From Verrucomicrobiota bacterium (GTDB lineage: Bacteria; Verrucomicrobiota; Verrucomicrobiia; Opitutales; Opitutaceae), in assembly GCA_023446735.1 (NCBI GenBank), contig JAEXPQ010000329.1, positions 1-11,028 on the forward strand: 11,028 nt of DNA, read 5' to 3'. A model generated the notes under the pieces. The model worked only from the letters and a program-made list of their open reading frames with translations, was not told the DNA's origin and did no database searches. The position numbers and the translations under genes were made by a program. This document shows, piece after piece, positions 1-6,489 of this stretch (the stretch's first letter is position 1; each line of letters begins with the position of its first letter).

Positions 1-1158
1 GTGGAGAAGTACGTCCCCGCCGAGGTGCTCGCCGAGGCCGACCGGGTCTGGCGCATCGCCGAGCAGGGCGACGCGATCGAGGCGGGTCGGCGGAGCGAGG
101 GCGTCGTGCGCGCGGCGGAAGCGCTGCGCGAGAACGGGCGCCTGCCGGAGGCGCGCGAGCAGTATCGGCGCGCCGCGCTGCTGCGGCCGTGGGACTTCGG
201 GATGAAGCTGCGCCAGGCCGAGCTGCTGGCGCAGGCGGGCGACGCGCCGGCGGCGCGCGAGGTGGCCGAGCAGGTTATCCGGTACGTCGAGACGGACCGC
301 GAGATCGCGGCCTGCGTGGCCCTGGGGGCACGAGCGTCAGAGGAGGCGTTGCCCGGGTTGGACTCCATCGCGACCATGCCGGGCGAGACGGTGTTGGCCT
401 TGGTGGCGACGCCGGAGACCGACCGGTGGTTGTTGACCCGGGTCGGCCGCGCGCTCGAGGCGCGGCTGGGAATTCGGGTCGCAGTGGCGCCGGTCCCCTT
501 CGCGACGAGCCTGTGGGACCGCACCGGGCGGCACCAAGTGGCGAACGAGCTGCGCCGGACCCTGCCGTGGGAGGATCCGCGCATGGGCATGCTTCGGCTC
601 AACGGCGAGCGCTTCCAGCCCGAGTCGCTCACCGACGACCAGGTGATCGAGCTGATGCGCTCGCTGCTCAAGCGCGAGGCGAACGGCAAAGGGCTCGAGG
701 CCTTGGCGGCGCGGGTGGCGGAGGCGGACAAGATCCGCCAGTGGGACGCGGGCATCCTCCTGCAGCGCCTGCGGAAGGAGTACCCGCGGCCGGCGGCGGG
801 CGAGGTGGTCCATCTCGCGCTGGTGGCCGTCGATCTTTTCGTGGGGAGCGCGAACTTCGTCTACGGGAACGCCGCCAGCGAGGGCGGTTACGCGGTGGTG
901 TCCTCCCATCGGTTCTCCGCCGCGGCCACGGGTGAGCCGGCGAGCAGCGAACGCCTGGCGGCGCGCACGATCAAGCAGGCGCTCTCCTCGGTCGGCTTCG
1001 CTCTCGGGGTGCCGCGTTGCGCGGACCCGACCTGCGCGCGGTGTCTGCCGCGGTCGTTGGCCGAGCATGACGCGAAGGGTTCCTCGCTCTGCCCGGCGTG
1101 CCGGGCGGGCCTGGACAAGGCGCTCGGGCGCAGCCCAGCGCCGGCGGCCCAGCCGTGA
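1..1158 (+). CDS. TPR-like / archaemetzincin-family pseudoprotease (5' end uncertain)
   Basis: Residues about 35-98 look like two TPR-type helical repeats. Residues about 128-370 resemble archaemetzincin (M54 metallopeptidase): LVATPETDRWLLTRVGRALE near 133, then the hallmark stretch LALVAVDLFVGSANFVYGN (272-290) and AVVSSHRF. The family signature is HExxHxxGxxHC-x4-CxM, a spacer and CxxC. Here the aligned segment is SSVGFALGVPRC (329-340): both HExxH histidines, the catalytic glutamate and the third histidine are Ser, Ser, Phe and Arg. The second, structural zinc site survives as C340, C345, C364 and C367. There is no HExxH anywhere else. About 65 residues (195-260) between the two recognisable halves look like an insertion. 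It should therefore be a non-proteolytic, zinc-binding protein; its role is unknown. The first codon is GTG at base 1, so the true start may lie upstream and no RBS can be judged. It converges with the next gene. Confidence 0.8.
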   Translation: MEKYVPAEVLAEADRVWRIAEQGDAIEAGRRSEGVVRAAEALRENGRLPEAREQYRRAALLRPWDFGMKLRQAELLAQAGDAPAAREVAEQVIRYVETDREIAACVALGARASEEALPGLDSIATMPGETVLALVATPETDRWLLTRVGRALEARLGIRVAVAPVPFATSLWDRTGRHQVANELRRTLPWEDPRMGMLRLNGERFQPESLTDDQVIELMRSLLKREANGKGLEALAARVAEADKIRQWDAGILLQRLRKEYPRPAAGEVVHLALVAVDLFVGSANFVYGNAASEGGYAVVSSHRFSAAATGEPASSERLAARTIKQALSSVGFALGVPRCADPTCARCLPRSLAEHDAKGSSLCPACRAGLDKALGRSPAPAAQP

Positions 1159-1171
1159 ACGGGCCGGGCGG

Positions 1172-1203
1172 GTGGGCGCGCGGGCGGAGGCGCCGCGCGG
1201 CAC
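1172..1203 (+). terminator. GC-rich hairpin between convergent genes
   Basis: CGCGCGG (1177-1183) pairs with CCGCGCG (1193-1199) over a 9-base loop. After a small internal loop, GTG (1172-1174) pairs with CAC (1201-1203). It lies 13 bases after the stop of the plus-strand gene and 25 bases before the stop of the minus-strand gene. Only CTTTG follows, not a real T-tract, so a bidirectional terminator role is plausible by position but weak by sequence. Random pairing is common at this GC content. Confidence 0.3.
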
Positions 1204-1227
1204 CTTTGCTGTGTTCGCCGGGAGGGA

Positions 1228-2298
1228 TCAACTGTCCCAATCGAGCAGGATCCGGCCGGGCTCGCCGGCCGCTGCCCGGGCGAGGGCTTCGCGAAAGCTA
1301 CCGCACGGCAGGCAGTAGGTGATGACGCGGGAGACATCCAGGCCGTTTTGCAGCGCGAGCGTGAGGCGTTCCCAGTCGGCGGTCGGCTCCCCGGTCTGAA
1401 GACCGTGCAGGGAGAGTCGGTTGTTGAGGATCAGGTCGGTGTTGAGCGCCACTTCGCCGGTCGTGGCGGCCAGCAGGGCGATCTGGCCACCCGGTCGGAG
1501 ATGGGCGAGCAGGTCGCCGAGGGAGGAGGGCAGGCCCGAGGTCTCGATGCCGAAATCGAAGCCGGCGTCGATGGCGAGCTCACGTTGGAGGTCGCCGATC
1601 GAGGCGTCGCGCAGGTCGATCGTGCGGATGCCGGGGATGGATTGGGCCAGCGCGAGGCCGGCGGGGTTCGCGTCGGCGACGAGCACGTGGCGGGCGCCGG
1701 CGTGACGGGCCACGGCCGCCACCATGCAACCAAGGCTCGACGCTCCGGCGACGAGCACGTGGGCGCCGAAAAGGTCGAACCGGCGGGCGATCTGGACGGC
1801 CTGGCCGAGCGGGACGAAGCAGGCGAGGATATCGACCGGCAGCCGCGGGTCGGCGTGCCAGACCGCGCTTTGCGGCAGGCACACGTAATCGGCGCAGGCG
1901 CCGTCGCGATCGCGACCGAGCCGGCGCGCGGCGCGGCAGAGGTGACGCCGGCCCGCGAGGCACTGGCGGCAGTTGCCGCAGGCGAGGAACGGGTGGCTGA
2001 GCACCAGTTCGCCCGGATGGAAATCGGTGACGCCCGGGCCGGTGGCGGCGACGAGGCCCACCGACTCGTGACCGACGATCAGCGGCGGCCGCAGGTTGCG
2101 CTGGGCCCACTGGTCCCAGTGGTCGATGTGGGTCGTTTCGATGCCAAGCGCGGTTCGTTTGACGCGGATCAGGACTTCGCCCGGGCCCGGGGTGGGGACC
2201 AGTGCTTCGATGAGCTTCAGACCGGGGACCGGGTCGATCTTCGCGAGCGCCCGCATGGTCTTGGGGACGATGTTTCGGTGAGCGTAGATGTGGGGCAT
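1228..2298 (-). CDS. Threonine-3-dehydrogenase-like MDR protein lacking the catalytic zinc cysteine
   Basis: The protein (356 aa) follows the zinc-dependent medium-chain dehydrogenase fold and looks closest to L-threonine 3-dehydrogenase. Matching stretches include HIDHWDQW (57-64), GHESVG (76-81), FDLFGAHVLVAGASSLG (174-190) and the C-terminal GRILLDWD. The four structural-zinc cysteines are present (C107, C110, C113, C121), as is D209 after the second Rossmann strand, which suggests NAD preference. The catalytic region is altered: where E. coli Tdh has C38-G-T40-D-V-H43, this protein has G52-I-E54-T-T-H57, so the zinc-ligand Cys and the helper Thr are lost. D of the FDPFG motif is V162, and the Rossmann GAGPIG is GASSLG. 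It may be inactive on threonine or use another chemistry. ATG at 2298 follows a stop five codons upstream; an internal ATG at 2256 matches the usual Tdh start, and neither has a clear RBS. Confidence 0.85.
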   Translation of the reverse strand: MPHIYAHRNIVPKTMRALAKIDPVPGLKLIEALVPTPGPGEVLIRVKRTALGIETTHIDHWDQWAQRNLRPPLIVGHESVGLVAATGPGVTDFHPGELVLSHPFLACGNCRQCLAGRRHLCRAARRLGRDRDGACADYVCLPQSAVWHADPRLPVDILACFVPLGQAVQIARRFDLFGAHVLVAGASSLGCMVAAVARHAGARHVLVADANPAGLALAQSIPGIRTIDLRDASIGDLQRELAIDAGFDFGIETSGLPSSLGDLLAHLRPGGQIALLAATTGEVALNTDLILNNRLSLHGLQTGEPTADWERLTLALQNGLDVSRVITYCLPCGSFREALARAAAGEPGRILLDWDS

Positions 2299-2329
2299 GC
2301 GCTGCCGGGATTATCGGACCGGGGGTCGG

Positions 2330-2349
2330 GCGGTTTACCGCTTTGGCGG
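2330..2349. repeat. Alternating short inverted repeats upstream of the MDR gene
   Basis: Within the 115-bp gap before the MDR gene, GCGG-TTTA-CCGC-TTTG-GCGG allows two mutually exclusive 4-bp stems that share the middle arm. It lies 32-51 bp upstream of the longer MDR start. The arrangement resembles a minimal switch, but the stems are very short and could be chance. I see no convincing promoter or T-tract in the rest of this gap. Confidence 0.2.
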
Positions 2350-2413
2350 AAAATTCCAGCGCCGGCTCGTCCTGGTGCGCGGCGCGATCCGTGGGCGGCC
2401 CGGCGGCGAGGCC

Positions 2414-5400
2414 CTACTCCCGGGTCGCGGGGGCAAGCGGGAGGAACACGCGGAACGTGCTGCCGCGGCCCGGCTGGCTGTCGACCACGACGGCCCCGTC
2501 GTGCGCCCGCACGATGCCGAGCACGATCGCGAGGCCTTTGCCGCGGCCGTGGAATTTCGTGGTGAAGAACGGGTCGAAGATCCGGCCGAGGTCCTGCTCG
2601 GTGATGCCGCCGCCGGTGTCATCGACGAGCAAACACGCATAGGGTCCCGGCAGCGGTTCGAAATCGATCGGGAAGCGATGGACGGAGGGGATCGCGCCGG
2701 CGTCGACCGTGGTGGACTCGACGCGGATCACGCCGTCGCAGTCGCCGAGGGCCTCCTCCGCATTGGCGAGCAGGCAGAGCAGGGCCTGGTGCAGCTGCGC
2801 GGCGTCGGCGCGGACGAGCGGGCCCGGAGCCGGCAGGAGTTCGACGAGCTTCACTCCTGCGCGCAGGCGCGGGCGCCAGCGCTCGAGGACGGTGCGACCA
2901 TGCGCCGCCAAGTCGACCGGCGTTCGTTCGCCGGAGGCTTGGCCGAGGTAGGTGAGCATCAACGACCCGATCTCGGCCGCCTGGCGGGCGGAGCGCTCCG
3001 CGGCCGCGAGGATCTCGTGGGAAGCCGGGCTGTGCGGGATCTCGAGCCGTACCAGCTCCAGGCCCATGAGGACCGCCTGGATCTGGTTGTTGAAATGGTG
3101 GGCGATGGCCGCCGCCATGCGGCCGAGACTCTCGGCCTTCTGCATCTGGCGGTTCATCTCCTCCATCTGCTTGCGCGTGGTGATGTCGCGGGCGATGCCG
3201 AGCAGTCCGGTCACCCGGCCGGCCTCGCGCATCGGGCGGGCGCTGATTTCCACCCAGAGGGTGCGACCGCCGCGCGCGCGCAGGCGGGTTTCGAATGTGG
3301 CGGCGGGGGCCTGGGCGGAGACCGCGGCCTGGGCGAGGAACGCGGGAAGCGTGGCGGTATCGGGGGCGGCGATCAGGTCGCCGAGCCCGAGTGCGAGCGC
3401 CGCGGTCGGCGTGAGGCCGGTCAGGCGTTCGCCGGCCGGATTGAAGGAGGTGAGGCGCCCGGACAGGTCCGTCGAGAAGATGAGATCGCTCGCGTTCTCG
3501 ACGATCTCGCGATGGCGCGCGTTCAACGCGGCCTCCTTCTCCATCTGCCGCCGGAGGACGGCGGCTTGTCGGCGCAGCTGGCGCCGCAGGACGGATACCC
3601 AGGCCAGGCCGACGACGAAACACAGCGCCACCCCGCCCAGGGCAGACAACGCCCGGCGGGTCGTCCACCAGGGCGGACGCTCGCGGAGCACGAGGTCGGC
3701 CGGGGAGCGAAGCTCGATCGAGAAGGCGGCGGGCTCCTCGCCCTCGTCGTAGACCAGGCGGTAGAGCCCGGTGACGAGGAGCCGCGAACCGAGGCGCAGC
3801 CCGCCTCCGGCGGAGAAGGATTCCGGATACACGGCTTCCACGACTGCGCCCTCGGTCTGGAGCAGCAGGCGGGTGTGGCCGGGGCGGCTGGACAGGTTGG
3901 TCAGGAGGCCCTCCACGCAGACGAGCCGATCCTCCAGCGCGGCATCGAAGCCGGGGCCGGGCGGCAGAGCGGTGGGGGACGGCGGCGGGCCGACCCCGAC
4001 GCGGCGGTAGACGGCGCCGCGCAGCACGCTCCGATTCCCGCGGCGCCCGGGCACGCCGGCGACCTCGATCCGGTCGCCCGGTTGCAGCGGCTCCCGGGCC
4101 GGGCCGTAGGCGCGCACGATGCCGGAGTCGTTCTGGACCACGACGGAGTGGCCGGGCCGGTGGTGCAGGACGGTGCCGCTGAGCCGGACCTGCTGCATGG
4201 CCAACGTCTCGGGGCGGTAGAGCCCGAGGTTGGCGATCGACTCCTCCGGCACGGCGAACGGATCGACCGGAGGCGGCTCCGCCACCGTCAGGTCGGCCTC
4301 GGACGGCGTGTAGAGGAAGAAACCGCCGATGCGATTGTGCTCGTCCTTCCAGGACTGGCAGACGCCACGGACCACGAGAAACGAGCCGGCCTTCGCCTCG
4401 ATCGGGGAGGATTGCGGGATGCTGACGGTGATCTCGCCCGCCGCGGTCGTGAGGAAGAGCCGCAGCCAGCCCCCGAGTGTATCGACCTGGCGGAGGTGCC
4501 CGCGCATCTCGACCCATTGCCCGTCCTCCGCGCCGGTGAGGGCGTGTTCCAGGCCGATCGGCCGCGGGGTGGGCGGCGCTCGGCGACCGCTCGTCCGGAT
4601 CTGGCCGGCGCGCACGCCGGGGGCGGGTGCGCCGGAACTTGTGGTGCCGTGGACCGAGACGACGTCGCCCACGGTGGGCATCGCGGCCGTGTCGTGGTCG
4701 AACCAGACGAGAGTACCGCCGGTCTCGTCGTGGAGATAGAAGATCTTCCGGTCGGGATGGGCGAAGGTTACGACGCCCTGGAGCGCGACGGCATGCCCGG
4801 CCGCCGCCTCGCTCGCCCGCAGTTTGCGGATCTGCACGACCTGGGTGAGGACCGCCGCGTTCTCCGGGCTCGGTTCGGTGGGGCACACCTCGTCGAGCGA
4901 GGGTGAAGAGAGGAAGAAGCCGCCGATGTCGGTCGAGCCCGGCCGGGTCCAGAGCTGGCAGACGCCACGAACCACGATCTCCGCGCCCTCCGCGAGCGGC
5001 AGGCGATCGGCCGAACGGATGCTCACGGTGAACTCGCCGTCCGGGGTGCCCAGTGTGAGCCGTTGCCAATCCGCGAAGGACTCGTTGCGTAGCAGATGGC
5101 CTCGGGTCTTCACCCACTGGTGCTCCTGCGCTCCGCTGAGCGCTTCGGCGAAGGAGATCTCGGGAGCCAAGGGCAACGCGCCGCGGGCCTCCGGACTGAT
5201 GCTGGTGGCGCGCACACGCGGGACGCGGGGCCCGGGCTCGATCGAGCCGACGACCGTCACCACCTCGCCCACAGTCGGGAGGGGCAGGTTCCGGTCGACC
5301 AGGCCGATGGCGAGTTGGCCGGTGTCATCGTGCACGAAGAGGGTCGCTTCGGTGGCGTGGACGAAGGTGACGACACCGTGGATCCGGACGGATTGGAGAG

Positions 5401-5611
5401 CGAGGATCCGGTCGGGAGCGGCCGAGCGGACCTCCTGGGCGGTGACCGGCACGGGCGTGGAGCGGGCGGTCGCGGTTGGATGTTCCGGACGGGGAGCCTC
5501 GGCCGAAACCGCAAAGCAAAGCCCCGTGGCCAGCAGGAAGGCGGGCACGAGCGGTATGCCTCGACTCCGCGGTGAAAGGCGGGCGGGGGCGAGGCGGTGG
5601 ACTGTGGTCAC
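2414..5611 (-). CDS. Membrane sensor histidine kinase with three periplasmic sensory units and PAS
   Basis: The 1065-residue protein has an N-terminal signal sequence (about 19-39, AVSAEA), a periplasmic region (about 50-645) made of three related beta-rich units, one transmembrane helix (about 654-675), a charged coiled-coil linker and a PAS domain (about 702-812, ending GIARDITTRKQ). The kinase core follows. The H-box is GRMAAAIAHHFNNQIQAV with likely phospho-acceptor H838, N-box N950, G1 DTGGGI (998-1003), the F-box FDPFFTTK and G2 GRGKGL (1022-1027), as in NtrB-like kinases. It should autophosphorylate in the cytoplasm in response to a periplasmic ligand. There is no receiver domain and no response regulator gene in the window, so its partner is unknown. 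The position after the phospho-acceptor is His where Asp or Glu is usual. The start is GTG at 5611, chosen because it gives the signal peptide; GGGG lies about 12 bases upstream. Confidence 0.92.
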   Translation of the reverse strand: MTTVHRLAPARLSPRSRGIPLVPAFLLATGLCFAVSAEAPRPEHPTATARSTPVPVTAQEVRSAAPDRILALQSVRIHGVVTFVHATEATLFVHDDTGQLAIGLVDRNLPLPTVGEVVTVVGSIEPGPRVPRVRATSISPEARGALPLAPEISFAEALSGAQEHQWVKTRGHLLRNESFADWQRLTLGTPDGEFTVSIRSADRLPLAEGAEIVVRGVCQLWTRPGSTDIGGFFLSSPSLDEVCPTEPSPENAAVLTQVVQIRKLRASEAAAGHAVALQGVVTFAHPDRKIFYLHDETGGTLVWFDHDTAAMPTVGDVVSVHGTTSSGAPAPGVRAGQIRTSGRRAPPTPRPIGLEHALTGAEDGQWVEMRGHLRQVDTLGGWLRLFLTTAAGEITVSIPQSSPIEAKAGSFLVVRGVCQSWKDEHNRIGGFFLYTPSEADLTVAEPPPVDPFAVPEESIANLGLYRPETLAMQQVRLSGTVLHHRPGHSVVVQNDSGIVRAYGPAREPLQPGDRIEVAGVPGRRGNRSVLRGAVYRRVGVGPPPSPTALPPGPGFDAALEDRLVCVEGLLTNLSSRPGHTRLLLQTEGAVVEAVYPESFSAGGGLRLGSRLLVTGLYRLVYDEGEEPAAFSIELRSPADLVLRERPPWWTTRRALSALGGVALCFVVGLAWVSVLRRQLRRQAAVLRRQMEKEAALNARHREIVENASDLIFSTDLSGRLTSFNPAGERLTGLTPTAALALGLGDLIAAPDTATLPAFLAQAAVSAQAPAATFETRLRARGGRTLWVEISARPMREAGRVTGLLGIARDITTRKQMEEMNRQMQKAESLGRMAAAIAHHFNNQIQAVLMGLELVRLEIPHSPASHEILAAAERSARQAAEIGSLMLTYLGQASGERTPVDLAAHGRTVLERWRPRLRAGVKLVELLPAPGPLVRADAAQLHQALLCLLANAEEALGDCDGVIRVESTTVDAGAIPSVHRFPIDFEPLPGPYACLLVDDTGGGITEQDLGRIFDPFFTTKFHGRGKGLAIVLGIVRAHDGAVVVDSQPGRGSTFRVFLPLAPATRE
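3686..5452 (-). repeat. Three tandem ~200-residue sensory units inside the kinase gene
   Basis: Equivalent motifs sit exactly 200 residues apart: VRIHGVVTF at 75, VALQGVVTF at 275 and VRLSGTVLH at 475. Units 1 and 2 also match at QWVKTRGHL (165) and QWVEMRGHL (365), at VVRGVCQLW (213) and VVRGVCQSW (413), and at IGGFFL in both. Unit 3 is more divergent but keeps paired halves (VCVEGLLTN near 564; LLVTGLYRL near 611). Each unit has two beta-rich halves that resemble OB-like folds, the second half ending at a VxG-type strand. The fold assignment is inference. Confidence 0.8.
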
Positions 5612-5669
5612 ACGATCGACAGCACCCCTATCGGCTTGCGGGCCTTGAACTTGGAGGAAAACCGACCGA

Positions 5670-5695
5670 GTTGCGCGGGGCGCGACAACGTGTCG
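5670..5695. repeat. Inverted repeats just after the glycosylase gene
   Basis: Two overlapping stem candidates lie 16-41 bp past the glycosylase stop: GTTGCGC/GCGCGAC (5670-5686, one G-T pair, 3-base loop) and CGACA/TGTCG (5683-5695, 3-base loop). They could act as a weak terminator or leader structure in the 97-bp gap before the kinase, but no T-tract follows on the minus strand. Confidence 0.25.
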
Positions 5696-5710
5696 AGCGG
5701 CGGGAGAAAG

Positions 5711-6343
5711 CTACCGGTCAAGTTCGAGCTCGTGCACGCGCCAGAGGTACCATGCGGCCACCGAACGGTAAGGGGCCCAGCGGCGGGCGTGTTTCTCAAG
5801 CTCGGCGGGGGTGGGCTGGCGGCGTTTGCGATGGAGTTTGCGGAACCCTTCGCGCACGCCGAAGTCGCCGGTGGGCAGCACGTCGGGTCGGCCGAGATTG
5901 AACATGAGTAGCATGTGCACCGTCCAGGGACCGACACCGCGCACGGCGGTGAGTCGCGCGACCAGGTCGGCGTCGGCGAGTCTTCTCGCAGCGGCGGGTG
6001 TGGGCACGGTGCCGTCGACGCACTTGGCGGCGAGATCGCGCAGGGCGGCGAGTTTGTTGCGCGAGAGGCCGGCGGCGCGCAACGGTTCGTCGGGCAGGGC
6101 GAGCAACGCTTCGGGACTGGGCTGGTTCCGCGGGAACAGCGCCTGGACGCGGGCGAGGATCGACGCGGCGGTCTTGCCGTTCAGTTGTTGGTAGACGATG
6201 GCGCGCAGGAGCACGTCGAAGAGGCTGCGGAGGCGTTGCGGCGCGAGGTCGCAGGGGCGGGCGCGGTCGATGATTGCGGCGAGAACGGGGTCGGCGGCGC
6301 GGAGGTGAGCGAGCGCAACGGCGATATCGAAGAGGGGCTTCAT
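5711..6343 (-). CDS. AlkA-type DNA-3-methyladenine glycosylase (HhH-GPD)
   Basis: The 210-residue protein is a helix-hairpin-helix glycosylase that should remove alkylated purines such as 3-methyladenine from DNA, starting base-excision repair. The evidence is YQQLNGKTAASI (51-62, the usual QQxS/N-x-KAA region), GLSRNKLAALRDLA (92-105), the HhH turn VRGVGPWTVHMLLMF (134-148), catalytic D160 in LPTGDFGVREGF, and a typical C-terminal tail WAPYRSVAAWYLWR. W140 and D160 are 20 residues apart, as are W218 and D238 of E. coli AlkA. It lacks the extra N-terminal domain of E. coli AlkA (282 aa), so it resembles the short single-domain forms. The ATG at 6343 has only a weak AGG upstream. There is no fused Ada domain and no ada gene nearby. 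Confidence 0.92.
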   Translation of the reverse strand: MKPLFDIAVALAHLRAADPVLAAIIDRARPCDLAPQRLRSLFDVLLRAIVYQQLNGKTAASILARVQALFPRNQPSPEALLALPDEPLRAAGLSRNKLAALRDLAAKCVDGTVPTPAAARRLADADLVARLTAVRGVGPWTVHMLLMFNLGRPDVLPTGDFGVREGFRKLHRKRRQPTPAELEKHARRWAPYRSVAAWYLWRVHELELDR

Positions 6344-6359
6344 CGGTGCCTAGTCATAA

Positions 6360-6370
6360 CGATTCAATCG
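6360..6370. promoter_or_regulatory. Short palindrome in front of the glycosylase gene
   Basis: CGATT-C-AATCG is a perfect interrupted palindrome 17-27 bp upstream of the glycosylase ATG, in the most AT-rich part of this gap. Its position would suit an operator or promoter-proximal site. No regulator is known, and an 11-bp site may be chance. Confidence 0.2.
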
Positions 6371-6389
6371 CCGCGTAGGCCAGCGTGGT

Positions 6390-6414
6390 TGCACGCGCTC
6401 TTGGGGCGCGTGCA
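6390..6414 (-). terminator. Perfect 9-bp-stem hairpin in a 146-bp intergenic gap
   Basis: TGCACGCGC (6390-6398) and GCGCGTGCA (6406-6414) form a perfect 9-bp stem with a 7-base loop. It lies 76-100 bp after the stop of the anchored-protein gene and about 47 bp before the glycosylase start, in the longest non-coding gap here. It lacks a T-tract on either strand, so it could be a factor-dependent or imperfect terminator, or a dyad operator. Confidence 0.4.
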
Positions 6415-6489
6415 CGCATGCTGACCTGATACCGTCGGTGCGGGCCAAACCGTTCGTAGGTTGACGGCAATTGCATCGTAACGGCCTGG

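Noticed and set aside
985..1020. Loss of HExxH as a sequencing frameshift
   Set aside because: Family-like residues continue in the same frame on both sides of the segment, including C-x4-C and CxxC, so no frame change is needed.
337..1203. 288-residue minus-strand frame opposite the archaemetzincin-like gene
   Set aside because: It is Arg-rich and lacks motifs; the plus strand shows clear family similarity throughout.
2288..4906. 872-residue open frame on the plus strand, opposite the kinase and MDR genes
   Set aside because: It is a GC-driven antisense shadow with Arg/Gly/Glu-rich low-complexity translation and no recognisable domain; the minus strand there encodes clear kinase domains.
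2619..5117. 832-residue minus-strand frame within the kinase gene
   Set aside because: It is an Arg/Pro-rich off-frame shadow of the kinase, with no domain signature.
5597..5911. Plus-strand frame of 104 residues with a GGAGG nearby in the kinase-glycosylase gap
   Set aside because: The GGAGG (5653-5657) lies inside this frame rather than ahead of its start, and most of the frame is antisense to the glycosylase gene. The translation shows no recognisable features.
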